From: Sphingomonas colocasiae
GTDB taxonomy: Bacteria; Pseudomonadota; Alphaproteobacteria; Sphingomonadales; Sphingomonadaceae
Length of the DNA stretch: 64,000 nt
Direction of reading: 5' to 3'
Assembly: GCF_019880585.1 (NCBI RefSeq)
Contig: NZ_JAINVV010000011.1
Span: 248,001 to 312,000, forward strand
Shown here: one piece after another, positions 9,089-17,163 of the stretch
How positions within the stretch are numbered: position 1 is the first letter of the stretch
How the letters are laid out: the number at the start of each line of letters is the position of its first letter
Program-made: the position numbers and the translations under genes
Notes under the pieces: generated by a model
What the model was told of the DNA's origin: nothing
The model's input: only the letters and a program-made list of their open reading frames with translations
The model's database searches: none

Positions 9089-10240
9089 GTGATCGGGCGC
9101 CTGGCCGTCGCCGGCTATCGCTCGCTGCGCGATATCGTGCTGGAGATGGGGCAGTTGACGCTGATCACCGGCGCCAATGGCAGCGGCAAATCCAGCCTCT
9201 ACCGCGCGCTGCGCCTGCTCGCCGAGACCGCGCAGGGCCGGCTGATCGCCACGCTCGCGGCCGAAGGCGGATTGTCCTCCACATTATGGGCGGGGCCGGA
9301 ACGGTTCAGCCGCGAGATGCTGAGCGGCGAACGCCCCGTGCAGGGCACGGTGCGCTCGGTGCCGATCGCGCTCAAGCTCGGTTTTTCGGGCGAGGATTTC
9401 GGCTACGCCATCGAACTGGGCCTGCCCGAGCCCATGTATCCCTTTCAGCGCGATCCGGAGATCAAGCTGGAATCGATGTGGACCGGCGAATTGCCCGGCC
9501 GGCTCAGCCTGTTCGCCGAACGGCGCGGACCGGCGGTGAAACTGCGCCGGGCGGAGAGCGGCGAGTGGCGCGATGCGCTGGGCAATCTCCTCCCCTTCGA
9601 TAGCATGGTGACGCATTGCGCCGATCCGCAGGACGGGCTGGAATTGCTGCTGATGCGCGAGCGCATGCGCAACTGGCGCTTCTACGACAATCTGCGCACC
9701 GATGCCGACGCGCCGGCGCGCCGCCCGCAGGTGATGACCTATACGCCGGTGCTGGCGGGCGACGGCGCCGATCTGGCCGCCGCGATCACGACGATCCTGG
9801 CAGTGGGCGATGCCGATGCCCTGCACGACGCGGTGGAGGATGCCTTTCCCGGATCGCGCATCGCGGTGCAAGGCAGCGATTACGGCGTGGTGGAGATGCG
9901 CCAGCCCGGCCTGCTGAGGCCGCTCGACACCAAGGAATTGTCGGACGGGACGCTGCGCTATCTGCTGCTGGTGGCGGCGCTGCTCTCCCCGCGCCCGCCC
10001 GAGATCATGATCCTCAACGAGCCCGAGGCGAGCCTTCATCCCTCGCTGCTCGATGCGCTCGCCCGGCTGCTCGTCCACGCATCGCGTCGCTGCCAGATCA
10101 TCCTGGTCTCGCACAGCGAAAGGCTGATCCACGGCCTGCGCACCGAACACAAGATGCACGAGATCGCACTCTCCAAGCGGCTGGGCGAAACGCATGCCGA
10201 GGGCGGAGAGGCGCCACGCTGGATCTGGCCGAAGCGCTGA
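9089..10240 (+). CDS. AAA family ATPase of the RecF/SMC-like (AAA_21) type
   Basis: The 383-residue protein opens with a beta-strand/Walker A unit, LITGANGSGKSS (Lys 34). Near residue 305 it has a Walker B-like stretch EIMILNEPEASLHP with the ABC-type dimer signature nearby (KELSDGTLRYLLL). It ends with the H-loop region ILVSHSERL. These are the hallmarks of single-chain SMC/RecF-like ATPases used in DNA repair or defence. The aspartate of Walker B is Asn (N310) while the catalytic Glu 311 is kept. The start is a GTG immediately after a repeat; no good ribosome site is visible. The function is unknown. Confidence 0.8.
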   Translation: MIGRLAVAGYRSLRDIVLEMGQLTLITGANGSGKSSLYRALRLLAETAQGRLIATLAAEGGLSSTLWAGPERFSREMLSGERPVQGTVRSVPIALKLGFSGEDFGYAIELGLPEPMYPFQRDPEIKLESMWTGELPGRLSLFAERRGPAVKLRRAESGEWRDALGNLLPFDSMVTHCADPQDGLELLLMRERMRNWRFYDNLRTDADAPARRPQVMTYTPVLAGDGADLAAAITTILAVGDADALHDAVEDAFPGSRIAVQGSDYGVVEMRQPGLLRPLDTKELSDGTLRYLLLVAALLSPRPPEIMILNEPEASLHPSLLDALARLLVHASRRCQIILVSHSERLIHGLRTEHKMHEIALSKRLGETHAEGGEAPRWIWPKR

Positions 10241-10381
10241 ACGCATGCCTGTGACCGGCCGCACAGCGCCGGGCGCGGCGCGCGTATAAACGGGGCGCGT
10301 TACCCATGGTTCGACCGGCCTGGCTCCTGTACATTGATCGGGCCGCGTATCCCGGCAAGTCTCGAACAGGGAGGTGTTCCC

Positions 10382-11776
10382 GTGAGATTGTCCGCATTCG
10401 CGCTTCTGCTCTCCGCCTTCGCGCTGATCGCGCTGCCCGCGCCCGCCCGGGCGGATCGCACGCCCGTCGAAACCCATGCCGATCGCTGGCTGGACCAGCG
10501 CGACGGCGAGGAGACCTATTCCGAGTGGGCGGTGCGCAACCTGACCACCGATATCGTCGAGCGGCTGATCGGCCCGGCGGCCACGGGCACCAAGAAGCAG
10601 ATCGCCGATCGCGTCTCCGCCGGGGTCGCGCAGATGCGCGGCCAGCGGATGAGCAAATGCGCAAAGGCGGCGGTGGAACTGGCGCATAGCCAGACCTTGG
10701 TGATGGACCGCCGCGAGGTCATGGTGGGCTCGGGCCAGATGCTGTGGGGCACGCTCTCCGGCGCCGCGGGCGGCGCCGGCACCGCGCAGGACCTGACGCG
10801 CTTTTTCGGGCGCGAGCTGGCCGACAAGATCCTGGAATCGGTCCGGCAAAAGGCGATGGACCGCGCCAGGGACGATATCCGCGATTTCTTCAAGCGCGAC
10901 GGCGTCGAGACCGATCAGGCCAACGACACGCGCGGCCCGTGCAAGACCTTCTACCGGATGGTGTGGGACAAGGGCCAGGAACGCTACGACTTCATCATCG
11001 TCGGCGATTGCGGCTGCGCACAGACGGCGGACGGCGTGCGGCTGGCGCGCTGGTCGGTCCAGGGATCGGGCAGCGTGATCCCCTCGCTCCATTACAGCGA
11101 GGCGCAGGGCATCTCGATCCGCTTCGATGTCGGCCCGGCGACGCTCCGGGTGACCGCCGCCTGTTGCGACGCCGGGGGGCGGGAAACTTACGAGCGCTTC
11201 CCCAATAGCAGTGAAAGCGGAGACGCCTGGGTGGGCGCCGAATGGCGCAACGCGCCGGACAGCGGGCGGACCGCGACGCCCGGCGGCAGCGCCTTGCAAC
11301 CGCGCCCGATCGCGGAACCCGAGCCGCCGACCACCGCCACCGTCCCCCTGCCCCCGCGCGCCGATGGCGAGCTGATGTCGATGCCGGAGGACCGGTTCAA
11401 CGATCTGTTCGACAAGGTGCTGGAAGGCGTGGAATCCGCGCAGGCGGCGTCGGAGGCGGCCGAACGCAAGCTCGATACGCTGCGCAACCGCCCCGGCGCG
11501 AAGGAGGAGGATATCCGCAACGCCGAACGCGAACGCGACGCCGCCGTCGAAGCGCGCAACGAGGCGACCCGCCGCCGCATCGAGATGATGGACACCCGCC
11601 GCGCCCGCAACCGCGCCGGCCAGCCGCAACAACAGCAGCAGCAACAGGAAGAACGCGAGGAACACGAACAACGCGACGACCGCCGCGACCGCGACCTCCT
11701 CCGCGACCCGTTCCGCCGGCTCGACAATGAGGAACGCCGGCGCCCACGCGGCGCGGGCGCCGATCACGGATGCTGA
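10382..11776 (+). CDS. secreted protein with charged coiled-coil C-terminus, unknown
   Basis: This 464-residue product starts at a GTG preceded by GGGAGG and has a good signal peptide cleaved after about residue 23 (PAPARA). The middle region contains several cysteines (CGCAQ and a CC pair), suggesting disulphides outside the cytoplasm. A proline-rich linker (about 310-335) leads to a heavily charged, predicted coiled coil (about 350-440) containing a run of glutamines, and a basic/acidic tail. No family was recognised; it may be periplasmic. It is separated from the toxin-antitoxin operon by a paired palindrome. Confidence 0.75.
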   Translation: MRLSAFALLLSAFALIALPAPARADRTPVETHADRWLDQRDGEETYSEWAVRNLTTDIVERLIGPAATGTKKQIADRVSAGVAQMRGQRMSKCAKAAVELAHSQTLVMDRREVMVGSGQMLWGTLSGAAGGAGTAQDLTRFFGRELADKILESVRQKAMDRARDDIRDFFKRDGVETDQANDTRGPCKTFYRMVWDKGQERYDFIIVGDCGCAQTADGVRLARWSVQGSGSVIPSLHYSEAQGISIRFDVGPATLRVTAACCDAGGRETYERFPNSSESGDAWVGAEWRNAPDSGRTATPGGSALQPRPIAEPEPPTTATVPLPPRADGELMSMPEDRFNDLFDKVLEGVESAQAASEAAERKLDTLRNRPGAKEEDIRNAERERDAAVEARNEATRRRIEMMDTRRARNRAGQPQQQQQQQEEREEHEQRDDRRDRDLLRDPFRRLDNEERRRPRGAGADHGC

Positions 11777-11789
11777 TCGGGAAAAGCAC

Positions 11790-11883
11790 GATGTCATCCC
11801 CGCGAACGCGGGGATCCAGCTTCTTCTTCTTTTTCCGGATGCTTCACGGAATAGCTGGATCCCCGCGTTCGCGGGGATGACAA
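11790..11883. repeat. paired palindrome (REPIN-like, family C)
   Basis: Two copies of a hairpin unit of the form GTCATCCCCGCG...CGCGGGGATCCAGC face each other around a short spacer. The outer ends are GTCATCC and GGATGAC. It lies between converging genes and could end transcription from both sides. Confidence 0.85.
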
Positions 11884-11914
11884 GTTGGAGCCTGCCTGTA
11901 AATCAGGGCGTCAC

Positions 11915-12643
11915 TTACCCCGCCCCGCCCTCGACAACCCTGAACACCGCCCCGCTGCCCGCGTCGCGGACCAGATCCACCGTGGCGCCGTTCCAGTGAT
12001 AATCCAGGTGCCGCCCCTGGCGCGGCGCCGATGCGCAATCGGGATGGAACAGCGCGACGCATTCGCCGCCCGGATGGCGGACGCTCGGATAGATGATGCC
12101 GTCCGCGCCCGCGCCGCGCAGCGCGGCGGCCAGTTTTTGCGCGGGGGCATAGTCGTCGGGGTCGAGGATCGGGTCGCTCGCCGGGTCCGCGCCGCGCAGG
12201 TCGTGCAGGTCGGCGGAAATATCGAGCACGATTTCGCGGAATTGCGAGGTCCAGCCCGGCGCCTCCGCCGTGCGCGCCATGAAACGGCCATGATGGTGGA
12301 TCGTCTCGAACAACGCGGTCTCGTAGCTTTCGGCGACATAAAGCGCGCCATGGCTGCCGTCGGAGAAGCGGCTCGGCCGATCGGGGCTGACATGGGTGAA
12401 CGGCGCCATCAGATAGGAAGCGCCCGGCCCGCCCACGCGCCGCCCGGCGGGCACCAGATCGAGATTGCCGATCGTTTCCATGATGCGCGGATTGGTCTTC
12501 TGCTCCGCCGACAGCAGCAGCGGCCAATCGGCCGGATCGGCGATATCCTCGAACAGGTCGATCGGCGGGAACAGGCTGCGGATGATCCGCACCGCCCCGT
12601 TCCATTCAACCCTCGCGACCGGACTCTCCTCCGCCGCCGTCAC
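11915..12643 (-). CDS. RES-domain toxin
   Basis: The 242-residue protein belongs to the RES family, whose characterised members (MbcT, ParT, Res) destroy or transfer NAD+ and so stop growth. Family features seen here are the start RIIRSLFPPIDLFEDIAD (about 17-34), the segment GALYVAESYETALFET (about 94-109) with the conserved Tyr and Glu, and a C-terminal HPGGECVALFHPD region. It starts with a GTG inside the stop of the antitoxin gene (GTGA overlap), so translation is coupled. The catalytic outcome (phosphorolysis, hydrolysis or ADP-ribosylation) cannot be decided from sequence. Confidence 0.9.
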   Translation of the reverse strand: MTAAEESPVARVEWNGAVRIIRSLFPPIDLFEDIADPADWPLLLSAEQKTNPRIMETIGNLDLVPAGRRVGGPGASYLMAPFTHVSPDRPSRFSDGSHGALYVAESYETALFETIHHHGRFMARTAEAPGWTSQFREIVLDISADLHDLRGADPASDPILDPDDYAPAQKLAAALRGAGADGIIYPSVRHPGGECVALFHPDCASAPRQGRHLDYHWNGATVDLVRDAGSGAVFRVVEGGAG

Positions 12644-13053
12644 CACCCGCCGCGCTCGGCGTCGAGATAGCGCCGCACCCGCATGATATCGGTCAGCTCG
12701 CCGCCCAGCATCACATCGAGCGCGCTGGCGCCGGCAAAGCCCTGATTGGCCGCGCGCACCCAGGCATAGCCGCGCTGCGCTTCGTTGAAGATCATCCGCA
12801 GCGCCTTGTGGATGCCCATCAGGTTGGACAGCCGCGCCCGCCCGTCGCGCGAGAGCCGCCCCGGCCCCTCCGCCTTCCAGCGCCGATAGGTGCGCAGCGG
12901 CATGTCGAGCAACGCCGCCGCCTGATCGTCGGTCACATTCCATTTGCCGAACAGGTTGAGCACGGCGCGAAACATCGCCTCCCCCTCCTCCTGCGTGATG
13001 GGGTCCGCGCGAAACGCCTGGGGCGTGGTATCAACGGGCTTCAATGCCAGCAT
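12640..13053 (-). CDS. Xre/MbcA/ParS-type antitoxin (DUF2384)
   Basis: This 137-residue partner of the RES toxin has an N-terminal Xre-like helix-turn-helix (about 30-65, including TDDQAAALLDMPLRTYRRW). The C-terminal DUF2384 toxin-binding domain (about 75-135) holds the characteristic stretch GFAGASALDVMLGGE. The ATG at 13051-13053 is preferred over an upstream TTG because GGAG lies seven bases before it. It should neutralise the toxin and repress the operon through the palindrome just upstream. Confidence 0.9.
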   Translation of the reverse strand: MLALKPVDTTPQAFRADPITQEEGEAMFRAVLNLFGKWNVTDDQAAALLDMPLRTYRRWKAEGPGRLSRDGRARLSNLMGIHKALRMIFNEAQRGYAWVRAANQGFAGASALDVMLGGELTDIMRVRRYLDAERGGW

Positions 13054-13062
13054 GGCCAATCT

Positions 13063-13099
13063 CCATATGGCATCATATAGGATAGATCATGCCATATGG
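13063..13099. promoter_or_regulatory. inverted-repeat operator of the toxin-antitoxin operon
   Basis: CCATATGGCAT and its exact reverse complement ATGCCATATGG are separated by 15 nt, directly upstream of the antitoxin ribosome site. A TATGAT-like -10 box for the minus strand lies at the inner edge of one arm. Each arm also contains the palindrome CCATATGG. Autoregulation by the antitoxin is inferred. Confidence 0.65.
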
Positions 13100-13115
13100 C
13101 AACGCGGGTGCAATG

Positions 13116-13277
13116 TTATCCGCCGCTGTCCTGCTCGTCGATCGGCAACCGGATGATGCCCGCCTCGTGCTGGCGACGCGCGGCGCGGCGGCGCATGCGC
13201 CGGATCCGGCGGGGAACAAGCAGAACGGCGGCGATCGCGATCGCCGCGAGAAGCATGAGAATGGCGGCCTTGATCAT
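13116..13277 (-). CDS. 53-residue single-span membrane peptide
   Basis: A minus-strand frame of 53 residues begins with ATG preceded by AAGGAGG at ideal spacing. It starts MIKAAILMLLAAIAIAAVLL, a transmembrane helix, followed by a strongly basic segment (RRIRRMRRRAARR) and an acidic end. The strong ribosome site and the membrane-then-basic layout support a real gene. It lies immediately upstream of the toxin-antitoxin operator on the same strand. The function is unknown; a small membrane toxin or regulator are possibilities only. Confidence 0.6.
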   Translation of the reverse strand: MIKAAILMLLAAIAIAAVLLVPRRIRRMRRRAARRQHEAGIIRLPIDEQDSGG

Positions 13278-13399
13278 GAAAGCCTCCTTGAGCGGACAAG
13301 CATATCACTCACAGGCAACACGCACCAATCGAATTGTTGCATCGCAACATGGACATTGCCGCTCCCGATCGACTCCAGCGCCAGTCATTGCAGAGCATG

Positions 13400-13405
13400 T
13401 ATAAT
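13400..13405 (+). promoter_or_regulatory. candidate -10 box
   Basis: A perfect TATAAT sits 62 nt before the proposed start of the membrane-protein gene. No convincing -35 was seen at the right distance, so this is a weak call. Confidence 0.3.
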
Positions 13406-13466
13406 CCGATGCAGATATCCTCATGACGGCGGGCGGTCGCCACTGCCGTGCGGAAAGGCTTGCCGA

Positions 13467-14246
13467 TTGCCCGATCTGATCGTCACCATCGTCATATCGC
13501 TTGTCGCAGTGCCGGTCGCGGTCGGGATCTGCTGGGCCAGGCACCTGATCCCCGGCCCGGCACTCGGCATCTTCATCCTTGCAATGGGCACCGCTCCTCT
13601 AATGGCGATGCTCCCGGAGACGGATGCCGAAACCTATACGATCCTGTTCAGCGTTCCTGCCTGGTGGGGAATCATCGGATGGGGATGGATGGCGGGTGCC
13701 CCCCGACAGGGAGATCGAAAGAACCGATGGACACTGCCGTCATTGCTTATCGCGGTGGCCGCGTTCGATGCGATCTGTTTGTCCGCGATCTTCATTGCCA
13801 CCCAGCTTGAGCGCCACGATCGCATGCGAGTCGCGCGCGAATATGAGCAACGCGAGAACCGCCGGATAGCGACCGAGGCTCGTCGATGCGCAGTCGAGCT
13901 TGCCGCGCGCGATCCTGTAGCGGACGCGCGCACCGATGTGGCACGCGGCGACGCGACCCCCATAGGGCTGACGGCGATTCCGCATGACGGCCTGGACAGC
14001 AGCTTTTACCCTGAGGCTTGCGACAATGCGCCTGAGGGTCATCGCTACCAAAATACGGGAAAATGGTTTCGCCGCAATTTCACGTCCTTCGCCATCGGTC
14101 TTGGGACCCCACACAACGCCCCCGAATGCGCACGCGCCATTCGCGATTATGCGGTGCGCTACAATCAGGCGATGATATGGCTGGCGCCGAGGCAGGTTCG
14201 GCACTTTTGCTCGAATCTGAAAGTGCTACCCCTACGTCGTCTTTAA
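13467..14246 (+). CDS. membrane protein with periplasmic or cytosolic tail, unknown
   Basis: From a TTG at 13467 (GGAAAGG nearby) the frame encodes about 259 residues. There are three or four hydrophobic segments: LIVTIVISLVAVPVAVGICW, then GPALGIFILAMGTAPLMAML, a tryptophan-rich WWGIIGWGWMAG stretch, and LLIAVAAFDAICLSAIFIA. A charged helix and a soluble C-terminal domain with four cysteines follow. The frame is open further upstream but that part does not look coding. No family was recognised. Codon use is less GC-biased than in its neighbours, so recent acquisition is possible. Confidence 0.55.
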   Translation: MPDLIVTIVISLVAVPVAVGICWARHLIPGPALGIFILAMGTAPLMAMLPETDAETYTILFSVPAWWGIIGWGWMAGAPRQGDRKNRWTLPSLLIAVAAFDAICLSAIFIATQLERHDRMRVAREYEQRENRRIATEARRCAVELAARDPVADARTDVARGDATPIGLTAIPHDGLDSSFYPEACDNAPEGHRYQNTGKWFRRNFTSFAIGLGTPHNAPECARAIRDYAVRYNQAMIWLAPRQVRHFCSNLKVLPLRRL

Positions 14247-14280
14247 ATCACCGGCCCGGCCTGTCCGATGACGGCGCCAT

Positions 14281-15141
14281 CTAAACCAGGCTGCTCTTGT
14301 ACATCTTGAGCAACTCGCTCCACGCCTTTTCGGCGGCGGCCTGATCATAGACCTGGCTGCCCGGCACGCACCAGCCATGATCGGCGGGATAGACCTCCAC
14401 CGTCGCCTTGCGTTTCGCGGCCGCGAAGGCCTTTTTCAGCTCGTCCTTGGCGGCGGGCTGGCGCGCATCGTCGTTCTTCGCCACCGCGATCAGATAGGCC
14501 GCATGCGTCTTCGGGATCAGCAGATGCGGGCTGGCGGGCGTATCGGTGACGAGGCCGCCGCCATGGAAGCTGCCGACCGCGCCGATCCGGCCCGATACCG
14601 CCGCCGCGGTGCGGAAGGAAAGCGGGCCGCCCATGCAATAGCCCTGCACGCCCGCGCGCTTGCGCTTCGCGGTCTGCGGCTGCGCGTCGAGAAAGGCGAG
14701 ATAGGCGACGGCGTCGCGATCGACCGCATCGTCGGTCATCGCCTGGCGATAGCCGATCAGGATCTTGCGCGTTTCGGGATCGTTGAAATCGATCGCCCCC
14801 GCCATCACCGGCGCGCGCTTGTTGCGATAGAAGGGATTGGGAACCAGCACGACATAGCCGTCGGACGCCAGCCGCCGGCCCATTTCGCGGAACACCGGGC
14901 GCAGGCCCATGATATCGGGCCACATCAGCACCGCCGGCCACGGCCCCTTGCCCGCCGGATGGAACAGCACCGCATCGGCCTGCCCGTCGGGCGTCGTCAC
15001 CGTCACGTCCTTTTCGGTGACCTTGGCGGCGGCGGCATGGGCGGCGGTCGAAAGCCCGGCGATCAGCCCCGTCGCCACGAAGCCCCTGCGCGAAAGCGTC
15101 CAGTTTTCGACCAGACCCGGATGGATATCATTGTCGCACAT
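14281..15141 (-). CDS. dienelactone hydrolase family protein
   Basis: This 286-residue alpha/beta-hydrolase starts with a twin-arginine-like signal, LSRRGFVATGLIAG, which suggests export in a folded state. The nucleophile elbow is GYCMGG with Cys 169, the cysteine nucleophile typical of dienelactone hydrolases. The catalytic histidine is probably in ADHGWCVPG near residue 261. Such enzymes open lactones or cleave esters; the true substrate is unknown. It lies downstream of the gamma-glutamyltransferase gene on the same strand, but a 194-nt gap with a repeat separates them, so it may not belong to the operon. Confidence 0.85.
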   Translation of the reverse strand: MCDNDIHPGLVENWTLSRRGFVATGLIAGLSTAAHAAAAKVTEKDVTVTTPDGQADAVLFHPAGKGPWPAVLMWPDIMGLRPVFREMGRRLASDGYVVLVPNPFYRNKRAPVMAGAIDFNDPETRKILIGYRQAMTDDAVDRDAVAYLAFLDAQPQTAKRKRAGVQGYCMGGPLSFRTAAAVSGRIGAVGSFHGGGLVTDTPASPHLLIPKTHAAYLIAVAKNDDARQPAAKDELKKAFAAAKRKATVEVYPADHGWCVPGSQVYDQAAAEKAWSELLKMYKSSLV

Positions 15142-15229
15142 GCCGCCTCTCCGCGATGGGTGTCACGGGCGCGGATGCTCCGCCTGTGCGGGGCGTCTGT
15201 CAACTGGGCGCAAGAGCCTTCCACACGCC

Positions 15230-15315
15230 GTTCGGACTGAGCCTGTCGAAGTCCTGTTCTTCCTTGGCTCCGCGCCGAAGAAGGACAAGGACTTCGACAG
15301 GCTCAGTCCAAACGG
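15230..15315. repeat. family-B palindromic repeat
   Basis: Facing copies of TTCGGACTGAGCCTGTCGAAG surround a short spacer. Similar units are at 24851 and 45751. The repeat fills most of the gap between the gamma-glutamyltransferase and dienelactone hydrolase genes. Confidence 0.8.
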
Positions 15316-15335
15316 TGATGGTGTCGAACACCCCC

Positions 15336-17138
15336 TCAATACGCCACCGCCGCGCTGTTGTTGCGGTTGTGCGATGCGGCGTGGAGCGCGCCGGTCTTCG
15401 GATCGCGGCTGATCGCCACCCATTTGCCCTCGCCGCCCAGCCGCGCCTCCTCCAGCGGGATGACGCGCCAGGCAAGGCCGGTGCCGGCCAGCACCTTTTC
15501 GTCGAACCTTCCCTCCGGCACGGTCAGCGTCGTTTCTCCCGTCGCGGGGTCGACCGCGGGCAGATAGAAATCGGCGGTGTTGATCGCCTCCTCCACGTCC
15601 ATGCCGAAACAGGTATAGTTGAGCAGTCCCTGGAAGGTCCGCTGGTGCAGGCCCGCGCCCATCGATGCGAAGCCCAGCACGGGAACCCCATCCTTGAACA
15701 GCACGCCCGTCTCGGTCGGCGCCGGCAGGCGTTCGCCCGGCGTGACGCGCGCGATCATCGCCTGCTGGAACGATGCGGGATCGCCGATCGAGATGCCGTC
15801 GACGAAGATGCCGGTCTTGCCCCAGTTCACGCAATTGATCGAATGGGTGATCGCGGCGATATTGCCCTCGCTGTCGATCGCGACGATGTCGTCCGAATGC
15901 ATCGGGGAATTGCGCTTCCATTTGGTGAAGGTCTTGCCGCCCTCGATCTGCTTCCACAGCGCCGCCGCATGATCCTTGGTCACGCGCGCCGCGTCGCTGA
16001 AGTCGATGCCCGGATAGATCGCCTCCTGCGCCTGTTTCGGGAACATGGAGATGGCGAAAAGCTGCGTGATCTCCGCCGCCTTGCGCAGCGCGTCGGACGA
16101 TTTCGTCCAATGTTCGCCGCCGCACAGCCCCGCCGCATCGGCCAGGTTCTGCGCCTCGATCAGCGATACGCCGCCGAAATTGGGCACGGGCGAGGTGCGA
16201 ACCGAATAACCGCCGCGCAACGGCGCTTCCAGCGGATCGGCCCAGATCACCCGATAGGATTTCAGATCCTCCAGCGTCATCTTGCCGCCATCGGCCTGGA
16301 TCGCCTTGATCAGCCGCTCGCCCCATGGCCCGCCATACATATAGTCGGCGCCGTCGCGCGCCACCGCGCGCAGCGTCCTGGCGAGCGCGGGCTGGCGGAA
16401 ACTGTCGCCCAGCGCATAGGCGCTGCCGTCGGGCTTCACCAGCGTCGCGCGGGTTTCGGGCAGGCGGCGGATATCCTTGTCGCGGAACTTGAAGACGCTG
16501 TCGAGCAGCGGCGTCACCGGCATGCCCTGTTCGGCGATATGGATGGCGGGATCGAACAGGCTGGCGAAGGGCAATTTGCCGAAGCGGCGATGCGCCGCCT
16601 CCACCCCCTTCATGAAGCCGCCGACCAGCGCGGTGCGGCCGCTCGGCGCGCCCTTGCCCTGCAGCGCCTCCGTGCTGGAGAAATCGATCTGGCCGGGGAT
16701 GGACATCGGATCGCTCTCGCCGCGCACCGTGTTCCATTCGGCGTTCATCGTATAGGTCTTGCCGGTCTTCGCCTCGTGATAGACCAGAGACATGATGCCG
16801 AAATAGCTGATCGGCGCGCCCATGGTGAGCGCCACCTGCGCCAGCGCGCCCGTCATCACCGCATCGATGGCGTTGCCGCCCTGTTTCAGCGCCTCCAGCC
16901 CCGCGCGCGCCGCCAGCCCGTTATAGGCGACGGTCACCGCGCCATGCGTGCCCCTGGCCGCGCCCGCGCGGGTGCGATCGACGCCCTGCGCGGTCATGAA
17001 GCGATCATATTCGCCCTTCGGCCAGCGCGCGGGCGAAAGATCGACCTTGCTCGCGGCGGCGGCGAGATGCGGGGCAAGGCCGGTCGCGGCTCCGGTCGCG
17101 ATCAGGCCCTTCATTGCGGTGCGGCGCGTCACTTTCAT
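15336..17138 (-). CDS. gamma-glutamyltransferase family protein (Ser at nucleophile position)
   Basis: The 600-residue protein has a twin-arginine-like signal (KVTRRTAMKGLIATG) and the two-subunit layout of Ntn-hydrolase gamma-glutamyltransferases. The large-subunit features include GGNAIDAVMTGALAQVAL (about 86-103). The region that normally reads TTHxSVVD at the self-cleavage site reads here SDDIVAID (Ser 415 at the usual Thr), followed by GNIAAITHSIN. So the nucleophile would be Ser rather than Thr. It probably hydrolyses or transfers gamma-glutamyl groups from peptides in the periplasm, but specificity may differ. It is the last gene of the run TonB receptor, transferase-like enzyme, S9 peptidase, this gene; 25 nt separate it from the peptidase gene. 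Confidence 0.88.
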   Translation of the reverse strand: MKVTRRTAMKGLIATGAATGLAPHLAAAASKVDLSPARWPKGEYDRFMTAQGVDRTRAGAARGTHGAVTVAYNGLAARAGLEALKQGGNAIDAVMTGALAQVALTMGAPISYFGIMSLVYHEAKTGKTYTMNAEWNTVRGESDPMSIPGQIDFSSTEALQGKGAPSGRTALVGGFMKGVEAAHRRFGKLPFASLFDPAIHIAEQGMPVTPLLDSVFKFRDKDIRRLPETRATLVKPDGSAYALGDSFRQPALARTLRAVARDGADYMYGGPWGERLIKAIQADGGKMTLEDLKSYRVIWADPLEAPLRGGYSVRTSPVPNFGGVSLIEAQNLADAAGLCGGEHWTKSSDALRKAAEITQLFAISMFPKQAQEAIYPGIDFSDAARVTKDHAAALWKQIEGGKTFTKWKRNSPMHSDDIVAIDSEGNIAAITHSINCVNWGKTGIFVDGISIGDPASFQQAMIARVTPGERLPAPTETGVLFKDGVPVLGFASMGAGLHQRTFQGLLNYTCFGMDVEEAINTADFYLPAVDPATGETTLTVPEGRFDEKVLAGTGLAWRVIPLEEARLGGEGKWVAISRDPKTGALHAASHNRNNSAAVAY

Positions 17139-17163
17139 TTTATCCTCGTCTGGAAACAGGGGT

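Noticed and set aside
9089-10240. AAA ATPase as part of a defence system
   Set aside because: No nuclease or other partner lies beside it and base composition is that of the core genome; it is only annotated as an ATPase.
11625-11660. CAG/CAA repeat coding for a glutamine run
   Set aside because: Codons are mixed rather than a pure repeat, so slippage is unlikely; it is ordinary low-complexity protein sequence.
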